From: Candidatus Fermentithermobacillaceae bacterium
GTDB taxonomy: Bacteria > Bacillota > Sulfobacillia > Fermentithermobacillales > Fermentithermobacillaceae
Length of the DNA: 62,195 nucleotides
Reading direction: 5' to 3'
Assembly: GCA_018052475.1 (NCBI GenBank)
Contig: JAGPNG010000010.1
Span: forward strand, 1 to 62,195
Within the stretch, counting starts at the first letter, position 1. The number at the start of each line of letters is the position of its first letter. Positions 32,896 to 42,693 of this stretch are shown piece after piece. The notes under the pieces were generated by a model, which was given only the letters and a program-made list of their open reading frames with translations, had not been told where the DNA came from and did not search any database. A program made the position numbers and the translations under genes.

Positions 32896-33933
32896 ATTAG
32901 TAACGAAATCATGAGTGCCCTGAGCCAAATTGAAAGGGAGCGGGGCATACCAAAAGAAGACCTTATAGAAGCCATGGAAGCGGCGCTTTTGTCGGCGTAT
33001 CGTAAGCACTATGGTAGTGCTGAGAATGTTAGAGTTCAGTTCGATGGAACGACCGGAAATATTAGAGTCCTATCCCGCCGTCAGGTTGTAGATAAGGTGA
33101 CAGATCCTGTCAAAGAGATATCTATTGATGAAGCGCGGGCCAAACATCCCGGTTATCAAGTCGGTGACTACGTTGAAGAGGAAATTGCTGCTCAGGGGTT
33201 TGGACGTATCGCAGCTCAGACGGCGAAGCAAGTTGTCATGCAGAAACTCAGAGACATAGAACGTGACATGGTATATGAGGAATTTGCAGAGAGGCAAGGT
33301 GACGTAGTAACAGGACAAGTCATCCGGGTAGACAGAGGCATAGTTATTGTAGATTTGGGTAGAGCGGAAGGTTTTATCTTCCCTCAAGAACAGGTAAGGA
33401 GCGAACAATATCGCGAACGCGACAGGATAAAGGCGTACGTCGTTGAGGTTAAGAAGACGCCGAAAGGTCCGCAGATCCTGCTTTCAAGAACTCATCCAGG
33501 GCTTTTGAAAAGGCTTTTGGAGTTAGAGGTGCCTGAGATTCGCGATGGAATTGTCGAGATAATGGGCCTGGCTCGAGAGCCCGGTTCTAGGTCCAAAGTT
33601 GCAGTCAAGGCAAATCTGCCTGAGGTTGATGCACTTGGAGCATGTGTTGGTCCAAGAGGGTCTCGTGTTCAAGTAATAGTCCAGGAACTCAGGGGAGAAA
33701 GGATTGATATAATAGAATGGAACGAGGACCCGGAGATTTTTGTAGCTAACGCTCTAAGTCCTGCGAGGGTAGTCGGTGTCGAAATTGACCCAACGAGTAG
33801 AGTCGCCAGAGTGACAGTTCCAGACAATCAGTTGTCTCTAGCGATAGGACGTGATGGGCAAAATGCAAGACTGGCCGCAAAGCTTACCGGGTGGAAGATT
33901 GACATACGGTCAGAGCGCGATGCTTTGCGGTAG
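32896..33933 (+). CDS. nusA: Transcription termination/antitermination factor NusA
   Basis: Binds RNA polymerase and modulates pausing, termination and antitermination. 345 residues from ATT at 32896 (340 if the ATG at 32911 is used); ATT restores the conserved N-terminal helix and has AGGAGG at proper distance. Domains: N-terminal RNAP-binding domain (about 1-125), S1 (VVTGQVIRVDRGIVIVDLG), KH1 (SKVAVKANLPEVDALGACVGPRGSR), KH2 (QLSLAIGRDGQNARLAAKLTGWKIDI). No C-terminal acidic repeats, as in other Gram-positives. Rare start codons can link a factor's level to initiation fidelity, as with IF3; whether that holds here is unknown. Confidence 0.95.
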   Translation: MSNEIMSALSQIERERGIPKEDLIEAMEAALLSAYRKHYGSAENVRVQFDGTTGNIRVLSRRQVVDKVTDPVKEISIDEARAKHPGYQVGDYVEEEIAAQGFGRIAAQTAKQVVMQKLRDIERDMVYEEFAERQGDVVTGQVIRVDRGIVIVDLGRAEGFIFPQEQVRSEQYRERDRIKAYVVEVKKTPKGPQILLSRTHPGLLKRLLELEVPEIRDGIVEIMGLAREPGSRSKVAVKANLPEVDALGACVGPRGSRVQVIVQELRGERIDIIEWNEDPEIFVANALSPARVVGVEIDPTSRVARVTVPDNQLSLAIGRDGQNARLAAKLTGWKIDIRSERDALR

Positions 33934-33968
33934 AGCGATAATCGTGTGATAACAGAGGGGGTGGTGCC

Positions 33969-34244
33969 GTGCCAAAGAAAATACCTATGAGGACATGTTT
34001 AGGCTGTGAAACGGTTAGGCCTAAGAAAGAGATGCTTAGGATCGTACGAACCCCTGACGGCCAGGTAGAGATAGATCCGACAGGCAAAAAGGCTGGCCGT
34101 GGTGCGTACGTGTGTCCAAAGTCAGACTGTATTCGTGAAGCGATAAAGAAGAAAAAGCTGTCTAGGGTGTTCGGTGCGGAGCTATCCCCTTCGATAATTG
34201 AGGAGTTAGAACGTTTTGCCGCGGAAGAGATTGACAAGGTTTAG
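33969..34244 (+). CDS. ylxR: YlxR / RNase P modulator RnpM (DUF448)
   Basis: 91 residues, GTG start. Family signature is clear: PMRTCLGCETVRPKKEMLRIVR, GRGAYVCPKSDC, and a C-terminal KKLSRVF. YlxR/RnpM binds the RNase P RNA and modulates its activity. The L7Ae-like ylxQ usually found next is absent: infB starts 19 bases later. Confidence 0.92.
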   Translation: MPKKIPMRTCLGCETVRPKKEMLRIVRTPDGQVEIDPTGKKAGRGAYVCPKSDCIREAIKKKKLSRVFGAELSPSIIEELERFAAEEIDKV

Positions 34245-34263
34245 AGTGAGGAGGTGATGTCGG

Positions 34264-36447
34264 ATGGTAAAACGCATCCGTGTATATGAGCTAGCGAGGG
34301 AACTCGGTGTGGATTCAAAGGAGATAATTTCGGACTTAAACGATATGGGAATAGTGGTTAAGAATCACATGGCGAGTCTAGAAGACGATGTTGCTGCCAA
34401 GATTCGAGAAAAGAGGACGAAAGGCAAAGCGGTTTCCGGACGGGCTCCAAAAGCGGAAATCCCTGACACCGGCCAGAAAAAGACGAAGGGATCTGGGCAG
34501 CCAAGTGCTCGCGAGAATTCAGACCGGCGTTCTACTGTTCGTGCAACAGGAGATCAAGCCAAAGAATCAAGCCGTAAGTCCTTTGCCAAACATCCCGGTG
34601 CTAAGTCTGGGGATAGAAATGCTGCTCAGAGGAGGGGCGTGAGGGGTAAAGGTGGTCGCCAAGTCAAACCTCAAACGCCTGCGACAGGTGCCAGACGAGT
34701 CACAATTCAAGGTGAAACCCCTGTAAGGGAACTCGCAAGTCTCATAGGGGTGCCTGTGGGAACTGTGCTTCGTACGCTTATGGGGTTAGGCGCAATCATT
34801 AGTATTAATCAAAGTGTACCAGTGGATTTGGCATGTCAAGTGGCCGAGAAACTTGGGTGTGTGGTGACCGTTAAAGAGCCTGAGACTTCTGTCGAGGAGA
34901 AGATCGCTCTTGAGTTGGCCCGACCCGACGATCCGGAAAAGGCTGAAAGCAGGCCGCCTGTTGTTACTGTGATGGGTCATGTAGATCACGGGAAGACATC
35001 GCTTTTGGATGCCATACGGAATACAAACATAACGGCGCGAGAGGCTGGAGGAATAACCCAGCACATAGGCGCTTCAGTTGTTGAGCATGACGGGAGAAGG
35101 TTGATTTTTCTTGATACCCCCGGCCATGAAGCATTTACTCAGATGAGAGCTAGAGGTGCGCAGATTACTGATATAGCTGTGCTAGTGGTAGCTGCCGATG
35201 ATGGAGTAATGCCACAGACCGTAGAAGCTGCTAACCACGCCAAGGCAGCAGGGGTACCTGTGATAGTTGCGATCAATAAGATTGACAAACCCGGAGCGAA
35301 GGTAGACCGGGTTAAACAGCAATTGGCGGATATAGGACTCGTCCCTGAGGAATGGGGAGGAGATACGGTAGTCGTAGAAGTGTCTGCCAGGACTAAGCAG
35401 GGTATTGACGAGCTTTTGGAGATGATTTCTCTTGTAGCAGAGTTAGAGGAACTTAAAGCCGATCCTACCAGAAGAGCTCGAGGGTACATCATAGAGTCTA
35501 AGATCGATAAAGGGCGGGGGCCGGTTGCCTCTGCCATTGTCAAGTCCGGGGTGCTCAGGGTTGGCCAGGTAATAATTACCGACACAACCTGGGGTCGCAT
35601 CAGAGCTATGTATGACGGAAAAGGCTCTCAAGTAGAAGAGGCCGGCCCTTCTACTCCTGTGGAGATAGTTGGACTATCAGATCTTCCAAATGCCGGGGAC
35701 GTTTTTTTGGTTGTAGATGACGAAAAGACCGCCAAGCATATTGTTGAGCAGCGTCAACTAGCCAGGCGAGAGCACGCTGCCGGCTCTACAAGCAGGATGA
35801 CTCTTGAAGAATTGCTCAAGGCACAGGAAGATGAGAAGCGAGAACTCAAGTTGATCTTAAAGAGCGACGTTCAAGGGTCGCTTGAAGCTATACTGCAGGC
35901 GCTTGGCAATATAAAGTCCGATGAAGTGAAACTTGAGATCATTCACTCAGGTGTGGGCGCTGTAATTGAATCAGACGTGATGCTTGCAAAGGCATCAGAT
36001 GCGAAGATCCTTGGATTTAACGTCAGACCTGATGCAAATGCAAGAAGCGTGGCAGATGCGGAAAATGTTGAGATTCGAAGCTATCGCATCATCTACGACC
36101 TTCTGGAAGACGTAGAGAACATGCTCAAAGGCCTGGTCAAGCCAAAATTCGAGGAGACAGTATTGGGAAGAGCTGAGGTGAGGGCCACCTTCCACGTTCC
36201 TAACATCGGTACAGTTGCAGGATGCTACGTCGTAAGCGGTAAAGTAGTTCGCAATGCGGGTGTTCGTCTCGTTCGAGACGGGAGAGTAGTATATGAGGGG
36301 AAAATATCTTCACTCAGGCGGTTCAAAGATGACGTAAGCGAGGTCGCTCAGGGTTATGAATGTGGGATCGGGCTCGAACATTACCAGGATATAAAGCCTG
36401 GCGACATACTTGAGATTTTCGTCATGAGAGAGGTAAAACCAACCTAG
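34264..36447 (+). CDS. infB: Translation initiation factor IF-2
   Basis: GTPase that brings fMet-tRNA to the 30S subunit and promotes subunit joining. 727 residues: N-terminal IF2_N ([19 protein letters not shown]), a basic low-complexity linker (about 55-145), a second IF2_N ([19 protein letters not shown]), the G domain with [15 protein letters not shown] and NKID, then domains II-IV ([34 protein letters not shown]). AGGAGGTGATG precedes the ATG. All nucleotide-binding motifs are intact. Confidence 0.97.
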   Translation: MVKRIRVYELARELGVDSKEIISDLNDMGIVVKNHMASLEDDVAAKIREKRTKGKAVSGRAPKAEIPDTGQKKTKGSGQPSARENSDRRSTVRATGDQAKESSRKSFAKHPGAKSGDRNAAQRRGVRGKGGRQVKPQTPATGARRVTIQGETPVRELASLIGVPVGTVLRTLMGLGAIISINQSVPVDLACQVAEKLGCVVTVKEPETSVEEKIALELARPDDPEKAESRPPVVTVMGHVDHGKTSLLDAIRNTNITAREAGGITQHIGASVVEHDGRRLIFLDTPGHEAFTQMRARGAQITDIAVLVVAADDGVMPQTVEAANHAKAAGVPVIVAINKIDKPGAKVDRVKQQLADIGLVPEEWGGDTVVVEVSARTKQGIDELLEMISLVAELEELKADPTRRARGYIIESKIDKGRGPVASAIVKSGVLRVGQVIITDTTWGRIRAMYDGKGSQVEEAGPSTPVEIVGLSDLPNAGDVFLVVDDEKTAKHIVEQRQLARREHAAGSTSRMTLEELLKAQEDEKRELKLILKSDVQGSLEAILQALGNIKSDEVKLEIIHSGVGAVIESDVMLAKASDAKILGFNVRPDANARSVADAENVEIRSYRIIYDLLEDVENMLKGLVKPKFEETVLGRAEVRATFHVPNIGTVAGCYVVSGKVVRNAGVRLVRDGRVVYEGKISSLRRFKDDVSEVAQGYECGIGLEHYQDIKPGDILEIFVMREVKPT

Positions 36448-36472
36448 TATCGCTTGGGATGGGGTTTTTGTC

Positions 36473-36757
36473 ATGGTAGTAGGGCAGTGTCTATTGGATA
36501 TAAGGCTTTTCGGTATGCATTCGCTCAAAGACAAAAGACGGGTCACCAAAAGCCTTATAGCAAGACTGCAGCAGCGCTTTGGCGTCTCTTGTGCGGAAGT
36601 TGGCGCCAATGACTGTTGGGGACGGGTTCTTCTGGGCATCGCTTTGGTGACGAATCAGGAAAAATATGCGTTGGACACATTGAACAAAGTTGTTCTTTGG
36701 GTAGAAGACAACATAGATGGCGAAGTAGTGGATTTTCAGATCGACATAATTACGTGA
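36473..36757 (+). CDS. ylxP: YlxP / DUF503 family protein
   Basis: 94 residues. Hallmark segments HSLKDKRRVTKSLIARLQQRF, VAEVGANDCW-like AEVGANDCWGR and LGIALVTN are present. The family is always between infB and rbfA in Firmicutes and is thought to take part in ribosome assembly; the biochemical role is not established. 16 bases to rbfA. Confidence 0.9.
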   Translation: MVVGQCLLDIRLFGMHSLKDKRRVTKSLIARLQQRFGVSCAEVGANDCWGRVLLGIALVTNQEKYALDTLNKVVLWVEDNIDGEVVDFQIDIIT

Positions 36758-36773
36758 CTGCGGGGTGTTGCTC

Positions 36774-37148
36774 ATGGCACAAAGGCCAGACAGAATAGCT
36801 GCATTAATTCGTGAGGTTGTGTCAGAGCTTATCATGAGGCGGCTTAAGGACCCGCGGATTGGTTTTGCAAGTGTTGTAAGAGTGAGTGTTAACAAGGATT
36901 TATCTCAGGCGAAAGTCTATATCAGCGTTTTGGGAACTGAAGAAGAAAAGGAAAAAACCATGGAAGGACTCAAAAGCGCGCAAGGGCTTATTAGGGCGGA
37001 AGTTTCGAAAGCGCTAGGTATAAGGCATGCTCCTGAGATTCAGTTTATTTTGGATGATAGCATTGAGTACAGCATACACATTTCGAAGCTTTTGTCCGAA
37101 ATCGAAGAAGATGAAAAGAAGGACAAAGATAAAGAACAACCAGAATAA
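36774..37148 (+). CDS. rbfA: Ribosome-binding factor A
   Basis: Assists maturation of the 16S rRNA 5' end. 124 residues from the ATG at 36774 (MAQRPDRIAALI), preceded by GGGGTG; the GTG at 36765 is not needed. KH-like fold with REVVSELIMRRLKDPRIGFASVVRV, DLSQAKVYISVLG and RHAPEIQFILDDSIEYSIHI split over strands and helices. The last 15 residues are Lys/Glu/Asp-rich. Confidence 0.95.
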   Translation: MAQRPDRIAALIREVVSELIMRRLKDPRIGFASVVRVSVNKDLSQAKVYISVLGTEEEKEKTMEGLKSAQGLIRAEVSKALGIRHAPEIQFILDDSIEYSIHISKLLSEIEEDEKKDKDKEQPE

Positions 37149-37187
37149 TCTGATGAATATATCGGTTTTATGTGGGAGAGTCAACCA

Positions 37188-38183
37188 ATGATGGATATGA
37201 TAGTTCCGTGGAGAGATGAAACGGCCCAGATCAGCAAAGTACTACGTCAAAGCAAAAGTGTGCTATTACTTGAACACAAGAAGCCCGATGGGGACTGTAT
37301 TGGATCAGGTTTAGGCCTTGCCCTCGGGCTATTGTTTTTGGGAAAGAAGGTCTTGCTTCTGTCTCAGGACCCTCATCCTAGCACCTATGATTTCTTGCCG
37401 GGACGCTATTTGCATAGCACTATCTCGGAGATGCCATCAGAGCCGCTGCGTTTCGACACTGTGGTGTTTCTTGATTGCACAGACCCTCACCGAGCGGGTA
37501 AGTGCCTTAATACTGCTGTTGGAGATACTATCATAAACATAGACCATCATGTTTCCAATGTTGGCTATGGGGATATTTCTTTAGTAGATCCTTCAGCTAG
37601 TTCGACCGGTGAATTGGTTTTCTTTTTGCTCGGGGCTTTAGGAGTGCCCATAACCAGGAACATTGCGGTGTGTCTTTATTGTGCAATCGTTAGCGACACC
37701 GGAGGGTTTAGGTACCAGAACACAACTGCTAGGGCCCTATGGGTTGCCAGCGAATTGGTAGATGCTGGAGCTGACCCTTCAAAAGTGGCTGACCATCTTT
37801 TTGAGACTAGGAGCCTTTCATCTCTCTTACTTCTAAGTAGTGCATTGCAGACGCTGACCTTGCACTTTGCCGGCAAAGTTGCGTCAGTAGAGGTTACCAG
37901 AGAGATGATGCACAATTCGGGCGCTTCCCCAGACGAAACAGAAGGCATCATCAACTATCCACGCTCCATAGAAGGAGTAGAAGTTGCCCTGTGTTTTAAG
38001 GAAACTCTTGATGCACAGGGTGTAGATGTGAGTTTTAGGTCCAAATACAAGGTGGATGTATCTAAGATTGCAGAGTCCCTAGGTGGCGGAGGACACGCCA
38101 GGGCGGCAGGTGCATTTATCCCAGGCACTTTGGACGAAGCCAAGCGCAAAGTACTTAGCGTGTTGGCAAAGGAAGAAATATGA
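37188..38183 (+). CDS. nrnA: DHH/DHHA1 phosphoesterase NrnA (oligoribonuclease / pAp phosphatase)
   Basis: Degrades short RNAs (nanoRNA) and 3'-phosphoadenosine 5'-phosphate. 331 residues from ATG at 37188, 7 bases after GGGAGAG. DHH domain: EHKKPDGDCIGSG, FLDCTDP, IINIDHHVSN, SDTGGFRYQNT, all metal-binding. DHHA1 domain: FRSKYKVDVSKIA and GGGGHARAAG. Stop overlaps the truB start (ATGA), so the two are coupled. Confidence 0.94.
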   Translation: MMDMIVPWRDETAQISKVLRQSKSVLLLEHKKPDGDCIGSGLGLALGLLFLGKKVLLLSQDPHPSTYDFLPGRYLHSTISEMPSEPLRFDTVVFLDCTDPHRAGKCLNTAVGDTIINIDHHVSNVGYGDISLVDPSASSTGELVFFLLGALGVPITRNIAVCLYCAIVSDTGGFRYQNTTARALWVASELVDAGADPSKVADHLFETRSLSSLLLLSSALQTLTLHFAGKVASVEVTREMMHNSGASPDETEGIINYPRSIEGVEVALCFKETLDAQGVDVSFRSKYKVDVSKIAESLGGGGHARAAGAFIPGTLDEAKRKVLSVLAKEEI

Positions 38184-39145
38184 ATGGTTTTCTGAACGTT
38201 GCCAAGCCAAAAGGTATAACCTCTCATGATGTCGTCCTCGAAGTCAGGAGGGTATTTAGAGAGAAGAAGGTCGGGCATTTGGGCACTTTGGATCCAATGG
38301 CAATAGGTGTGCTTCCGTTGGCATTAGGATCGTACACCCGGCTTTCCGAATATCTGATGAATGAGGATAAGGAGTATCTCGCTGAATTTATGTTCGGCAT
38401 CACAACTGACACGGATGATTTAGACGGCAATGTTCTTTTTATGGCAGATTGTGCTCGTCTTAGTCGTGACCGAGTGGTGCGAGCTCTTCCTAAATTTACT
38501 GGGGATATTGAGCAAGCGCCGCCCCGGTTTTCTGCGGTCCATGTTGGCGGTAAAAGGCTCTACGATCTTGCTAGAAAAGGGATCGAGGTGGATGTGCCTG
38601 TTAGGAGCGTTCGCGTAGATCATATTCATATGCTGCATTGGCAAGACGGTATATACCCAAAGGCCATGTTTTCGATGCAAGTTGCATCCGGCACGTATGT
38701 GAGGAGTTTGGCGAGGGATCTAGGCAACGAACTTGGGTGTGGCTGCATAGTCTCTTATCTTCTCAGAACTCGTGTAGGCAATTTCCGTCTAAAGGATTCC
38801 ATAGCCCTTAACTCACTCCGTAGCAAGCGTTTTCGCTATACAGACGCAAGTGTTTTTGTAAACCCAAAACATGTCTTTTCAGATCACGTGTTCTTGGCTC
38901 TGAAACCGGAATCTCTCAAGTCAATCAAGCATGGCGTTCCTTTGATACTTGAGGATTTTGTCGATCCGCAAGAAGTTGTTTCGGTTGCTCGCCGTTGCGG
39001 CGGAGTTTTAGGTTCTCAGAGTCCGGTATTTATGTGTACTTACACAACATCGGACATGGAGCACGAAGAAATTGCTTGCGTAGTATCTTTTGCTTTTGCG
39101 AATGAATCCTCGCTTAACATAAAATACGAAAAAGTACTATTGTAG
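38180..39145 (+). CDS. truB: tRNA pseudouridine(55) synthase TruB
   Basis: Makes pseudouridine 55 in the T-loop of tRNAs. 321 residues. NGFLNVAKPKGITSHDVV opens the domain; the catalytic Asp lies in GTLDPMAIGVLPL; APPRFSAVHVGGKRLYDLAR and ASGTYVRSLARDLG follow. A C-terminal PUA-like region (about 225-321) is poorly conserved. ATG overlaps the nrnA stop; AAAGGAAG is the ribosome-binding site. Confidence 0.95.
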   Translation: MNGFLNVAKPKGITSHDVVLEVRRVFREKKVGHLGTLDPMAIGVLPLALGSYTRLSEYLMNEDKEYLAEFMFGITTDTDDLDGNVLFMADCARLSRDRVVRALPKFTGDIEQAPPRFSAVHVGGKRLYDLARKGIEVDVPVRSVRVDHIHMLHWQDGIYPKAMFSMQVASGTYVRSLARDLGNELGCGCIVSYLLRTRVGNFRLKDSIALNSLRSKRFRYTDASVFVNPKHVFSDHVFLALKPESLKSIKHGVPLILEDFVDPQEVVSVARRCGGVLGSQSPVFMCTYTTSDMEHEEIACVVSFAFANESSLNIKYEKVLL

Positions 39146-39146
39146 G

Positions 39147-39153
39147 GAAGGGA
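39147..39153 (+). promoter_or_regulatory. Ribosome-binding site that sets a CTG start for ribF
   Basis: GAAGGGA, 6 bases before CTG at 39160. The next conventional start (TTG 39184) has no Shine-Dalgarno. Starting at CTG gives M-K-T-I, which matches known RibF N-termini. Confidence 0.55.
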
Positions 39154-39159
39154 TGTTTC

Positions 39160-40161
39160 CTGAAGACCATAGTTAATCCATATTTGGAACTGAAAGCAAA
39201 ACAACTGATTGTAGCAATAGGTGTTTTCGACGGGGTTCACCTAGGACATAAGGAGCTTCTCAAGACGGCTCTTGAACTTAGAACCGAGACCGGTCTACCC
39301 ATAATTGCAGTTACGTTTTCACCTCATCCCAAAATGGTTCTGGACCAATCCAATGGGCACCTCCGCCTACTTACACCTGAGAGAGAAAAACAGATACTTT
39401 TGGAAGGCATGGGCATTGACTACTACTGGGCAATCCCGTTTACCCAGGAGGTAGCTAGGCTCTCGGCTGAGCAGTTTGCAGAGCACTATCTCTGCACTCT
39501 TCTGAAATCGAGATATGTTGTGTGCGGCTTCAACTTTACTTTTGGCTACATGGGCATGGGGACTCCGGAGTATCTACAAGAAATATGCGAAGATAAAGGA
39601 TTTGAAGTTGTAGTCGTACCGCCATTTGAGATTCGGGGAGAAGTGGTCTCAAGTACAAAGATTAGGAAATTAGTTATGGATGGGGATGTCAAGACATCGG
39701 GCGAGTTTCTGGGCCGTCCATATTGTATCTATGGCGAGGTTGTAAGAGGTAGTGGTGTCGGAGGTCGTATTGGAGTACCTACTTCGAATGTGCACTATCC
39801 GGCGGAGAAACTACTACCAAAGAACGGAGTCTACTCTGTGTTGGCTAGGGTCTCGGGAGGGAATCTAATGCCTGCGGTCTGTAACATAGGCGTGAAGCCT
39901 ACGTTCGGAGGCGTAAGGACCTATGTTGAAGTACATATCCCTGGTTTTTCAGGAGAACTGTATGGCGCCGGGATGCAGGTTTTTCTTGCAAGATACATAA
40001 GGGAGGAACGCAAGTTTCCGTCTATAGACTTGCTAAAGGAACAGATACAATCGGATATAGAAACAGCGCTTTGTGACTTAGAATCGGGGGAGACTTTGGG
40101 GCTCTACGGCGGTTTGTTTACACTGTTAGGCGCTTATGATAGAATTTTTTCAATAGAGTGA
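39160..40161 (+). CDS. ribF: Bifunctional riboflavin kinase / FAD synthetase
   Basis: Makes FMN and FAD. 333 residues from CTG at 39160; Bacillus RibF likewise begins MKTI and has about 20 residues before the FDGVH motif, and AAGGGA is well placed. TTG at 39184 is the alternative. N-terminal adenylyltransferase: GVFDGVHLGHKELL, TFSPHPK, CGFNFTFGYMGMGT, VVSSTKIRKL. C-terminal kinase: GRIGVPTSNV, NGVYSVLA, PTFGG and EVHIPGF. The PTFGG with G-V-R replaces the common P-T-F-x-G-x. Supplies cofactors for the many flavoenzymes in the window. Confidence 0.94.
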   Translation: MKTIVNPYLELKAKQLIVAIGVFDGVHLGHKELLKTALELRTETGLPIIAVTFSPHPKMVLDQSNGHLRLLTPEREKQILLEGMGIDYYWAIPFTQEVARLSAEQFAEHYLCTLLKSRYVVCGFNFTFGYMGMGTPEYLQEICEDKGFEVVVVPPFEIRGEVVSSTKIRKLVMDGDVKTSGEFLGRPYCIYGEVVRGSGVGGRIGVPTSNVHYPAEKLLPKNGVYSVLARVSGGNLMPAVCNIGVKPTFGGVRTYVEVHIPGFSGELYGAGMQVFLARYIREERKFPSIDLLKEQIQSDIETALCDLESGETLGLYGGLFTLLGAYDRIFSIE

Positions 40162-40210
40162 CCTTGAGGCGCGGCTTTGCGTATCTCCGGCGCATAGCTG
40201 GGTTCAAGGC
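40161..40210 (+). promoter_or_regulatory. Candidate structured rpsO leader
   Basis: CCTTGA (40162-40167) pairs with TCAAGG (40204-40209) and encloses two short hairpins (CGC-ggcttt-GCG and CCGG-cgcatag-CTGG), which is a three-way-junction layout. S15 binds three-way junctions and represses its own mRNA in several phyla. The candidate rests on base pairing only. Confidence 0.35.
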
Positions 40211-40239
40211 ATATATGAATTACATGGAGGTATACTGAA

Positions 40240-40509
40240 TTGACTCTCGACAGTACAAGAAAAAAAGCCATTATTGACGAATTCAAGCGACATGAAACTG
40301 ACACGGGTTCTCCGGAAGTTCAAATTGCTCTTTTGACAGAGCGGATTTCCTATCTAACAGAGCACCTTAAGGTTCATAAGAAGGATCACCACAGCCGAAG
40401 AGGCCTTCTTAAAATGGTGGGCCAACGCCGCGCTCTTTTGAACTACCTTGCTCAGGAGTCCCCCGAGCGGTACAGAGAAGTAGTGGAGAAGCTTGGTCTG
40501 AGAGGCTAG
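40240..40509 (+). CDS. rpsO: 30S ribosomal protein S15
   Basis: 89 residues, standard length. TTG start with GGAGG 9 bases upstream. Sequence fits S15 throughout: [53 protein letters not shown]. Binds the 16S central domain; likely autoregulated through the leader at 40161-40210. pnp follows after 26 bases, the usual pairing. Confidence 0.97.
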   Translation: MTLDSTRKKAIIDEFKRHETDTGSPEVQIALLTERISYLTEHLKVHKKDHHSRRGLLKMVGQRRALLNYLAQESPERYREVVEKLGLRG

Positions 40510-40535
40510 GGGATAACTGAAAGGAAGTGTAATTA

Positions 40536-42689
40536 TTGGAAAGTGTTCGAGAATATTCTATGGAGCTCGGCGGCAAACCTTTAACTTTGCAGTTTGGCAA
40601 AGTGGCAAAGCAAGCTAACGGGTCTGTACTTGTGAGGTATGGAGACACAATTGTTCTTGTGACCGCAACTGCGTCGAAAGAGCCACGAGAAGGTGTAGAC
40701 TTTTTCCCACTCACAGTAGATGTGGAAGAGCGATTGTATGCGGTAGGCAGAATTCCGGGAAGTTGGGGCCGCAGAGAAGGACGGCCGCCGGAGAAGGCGG
40801 TGCTTCAAGCCAGGCTTACTGATAGGCCCATAAGGCCTTTGTTCCCCAAGGGTTTCAGGAACGAAGTTCAAATCGTTATTATGCCGTTAGCCATAGATCA
40901 TGACTATTCCGTTGAAATTGCCGGCATGATTGGTGCCTCTGCTGCGCTTTGTGTAAGCGATATACCCTTTGACGGTCCAATTGGAGCAGTTGAGATGGGG
41001 TTAGTGGACGGGGAATTTGTCATAAATCCCGGGATTGATGACTCTGAAAGAAGCGATCTAAAGCTCACCGTGGCGGGAACTAAGGATGCTATTTCCATGG
41101 TAGAAGCCGGAGCGAATCGAGTTTCCGAAGAGGCAATGGTAGATGCGATGATGGAAGGCCATGAAGTAATAAAGAAAATAGTAGCCTTTCAGGAACAGAT
41201 TGCAGACGAGATCGGGAAACCGAAAATGAAACCGGAGCTTTTTGTTCCCGACGAGGAAATAGTTTGCAGAGTACAAGGCTTCGTTACCGATCGTCTCAAA
41301 GAAGCGATTAGGATCAAAGACAAACTGGAGCGTGAAAGCGCTATTGACTCGGTAATGAAAGAAACTCTCAATATGATGGCCGAGGAATTTCCTGATAGAG
41401 AAGGCGAGATACAAGAAGCCTTTAACGACATTTTGAAGATTCTGGTTAGAGCCATGATACTTGAAGAAGAAGTGAGGCCTGATGGCAGGAGACCGAGTGA
41501 GATAAGGCCGATTTCCTGCGAAGTATCAATCATTCCTCGGGTTCACGGCTCTGGTTTGTTTACCAGGGGCCAGACTCAGGTTCTGAGCATTGCTACTCTT
41601 GGTGCAACCAGTGATATCCAGGAACTGGATACTACAGGCCTGGAAGAGTTTAAGAGGTATATACACCACTATAACTTTCCGCCTTTTTCTGTAGGTGAAA
41701 CAAGGCCCCTTCGCGGTCCTGGCAGAAGAGAAATAGGCCACGGAGCTTTGGCGGAAAGGGCGTTGGTACCTGTTTTACCTGACGAACAAGATTTCCCATA
41801 TACAATACGGGTTGTATCTGAAGTGCTTGAGTCTAACGGCTCTAGCTCTATGGCTTCTGTGTGCGGTAGTACGTTATCGCTGATGGATGCTGGGGTGCCA
41901 ATAAAAGATCCTGTAGCCGGGGTTGCAATGGGCCTTGTCAAAAAAGATGACAAAGCTGTTATTCTCACAGATATTCAGGGTATGGAAGACGCGTTGGGTG
42001 ACATGGATTTCAAGGTGGCAGGAACCGAAGACGGTATCACTGCCTTGCAGATGGACATCAAGATTTCAGGTGTTGACCGAGGTATCTTGAGCACTGCTCT
42101 TGAAAAGGCAAAGGCTGCTAGGCTGTTCATTTTGGAAAAGATGCGAGAAACCATCGACAAGCCCCGAGACTCTCTATCGCCATTTGCGCCAAGGATAATT
42201 GTGGTTCAGATTGATCCCGACAAGATTCGTGAAGTTATTGGACCCGGAGGTAAAACCATAAATAAAATTACAGGTGAAACCGGTGTCAAGATCGATATCG
42301 AGCAAGATGGAAGGGTGTTCATTTCTGCTGCGGACGAGGAGTCAGGTCAAAGGGCCAAACAAATCATCGAACAGATAACTCGCGATGTCGAAGTCGGGGA
42401 CACCTACTTAGGAAAAGTTACAAGGGTATCATCTTTTGGCGCGTTCATAGAGGTTCTGCCGGGTAAGGAAGGCCTTATGCGGCAAAACGATGCGGGCGAA
42501 GGCGGGATGCCAGAGGTCGGCGATGAGGTAATGGTAAGGGTGATGGAAGTCGATCATCTTGGCAGGATCAACCTATCGGGCAAGTTAGATGATTCCGGAA
42601 GAGGAACGTACAAAGAGCGAAGCGGGAAGGGTAGGAGCAACCAAAATCGTTCAAAAGACAGACCACGAAATAGCGGAAAGCCGAGATAG
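40536..42689 (+). CDS. pnp: Polyribonucleotide nucleotidyltransferase (PNPase)
   Basis: Phosphorolytic 3'-5' exoribonuclease. 717 residues from TTG at 40536, after AAGGAAGTG. Two RNase PH domains (first [14 protein letters not shown], ending around 230; second [32 protein letters not shown]-like [19 protein letters not shown]) joined by the all-helical domain, then KH ([15 protein letters not shown]) and S1 ([17 protein letters not shown]). The tail is rich in Arg/Ser/Lys. Last gene of the rimP-to-pnp operon. Confidence 0.97.
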   Translation: MESVREYSMELGGKPLTLQFGKVAKQANGSVLVRYGDTIVLVTATASKEPREGVDFFPLTVDVEERLYAVGRIPGSWGRREGRPPEKAVLQARLTDRPIRPLFPKGFRNEVQIVIMPLAIDHDYSVEIAGMIGASAALCVSDIPFDGPIGAVEMGLVDGEFVINPGIDDSERSDLKLTVAGTKDAISMVEAGANRVSEEAMVDAMMEGHEVIKKIVAFQEQIADEIGKPKMKPELFVPDEEIVCRVQGFVTDRLKEAIRIKDKLERESAIDSVMKETLNMMAEEFPDREGEIQEAFNDILKILVRAMILEEEVRPDGRRPSEIRPISCEVSIIPRVHGSGLFTRGQTQVLSIATLGATSDIQELDTTGLEEFKRYIHHYNFPPFSVGETRPLRGPGRREIGHGALAERALVPVLPDEQDFPYTIRVVSEVLESNGSSSMASVCGSTLSLMDAGVPIKDPVAGVAMGLVKKDDKAVILTDIQGMEDALGDMDFKVAGTEDGITALQMDIKISGVDRGILSTALEKAKAARLFILEKMRETIDKPRDSLSPFAPRIIVVQIDPDKIREVIGPGGKTINKITGETGVKIDIEQDGRVFISAADEESGQRAKQIIEQITRDVEVGDTYLGKVTRVSSFGAFIEVLPGKEGLMRQNDAGEGGMPEVGDEVMVRVMEVDHLGRINLSGKLDDSGRGTYKERSGKGRSNQNRSKDRPRNSGKPR

Positions 42690-42693
42690 TGCC

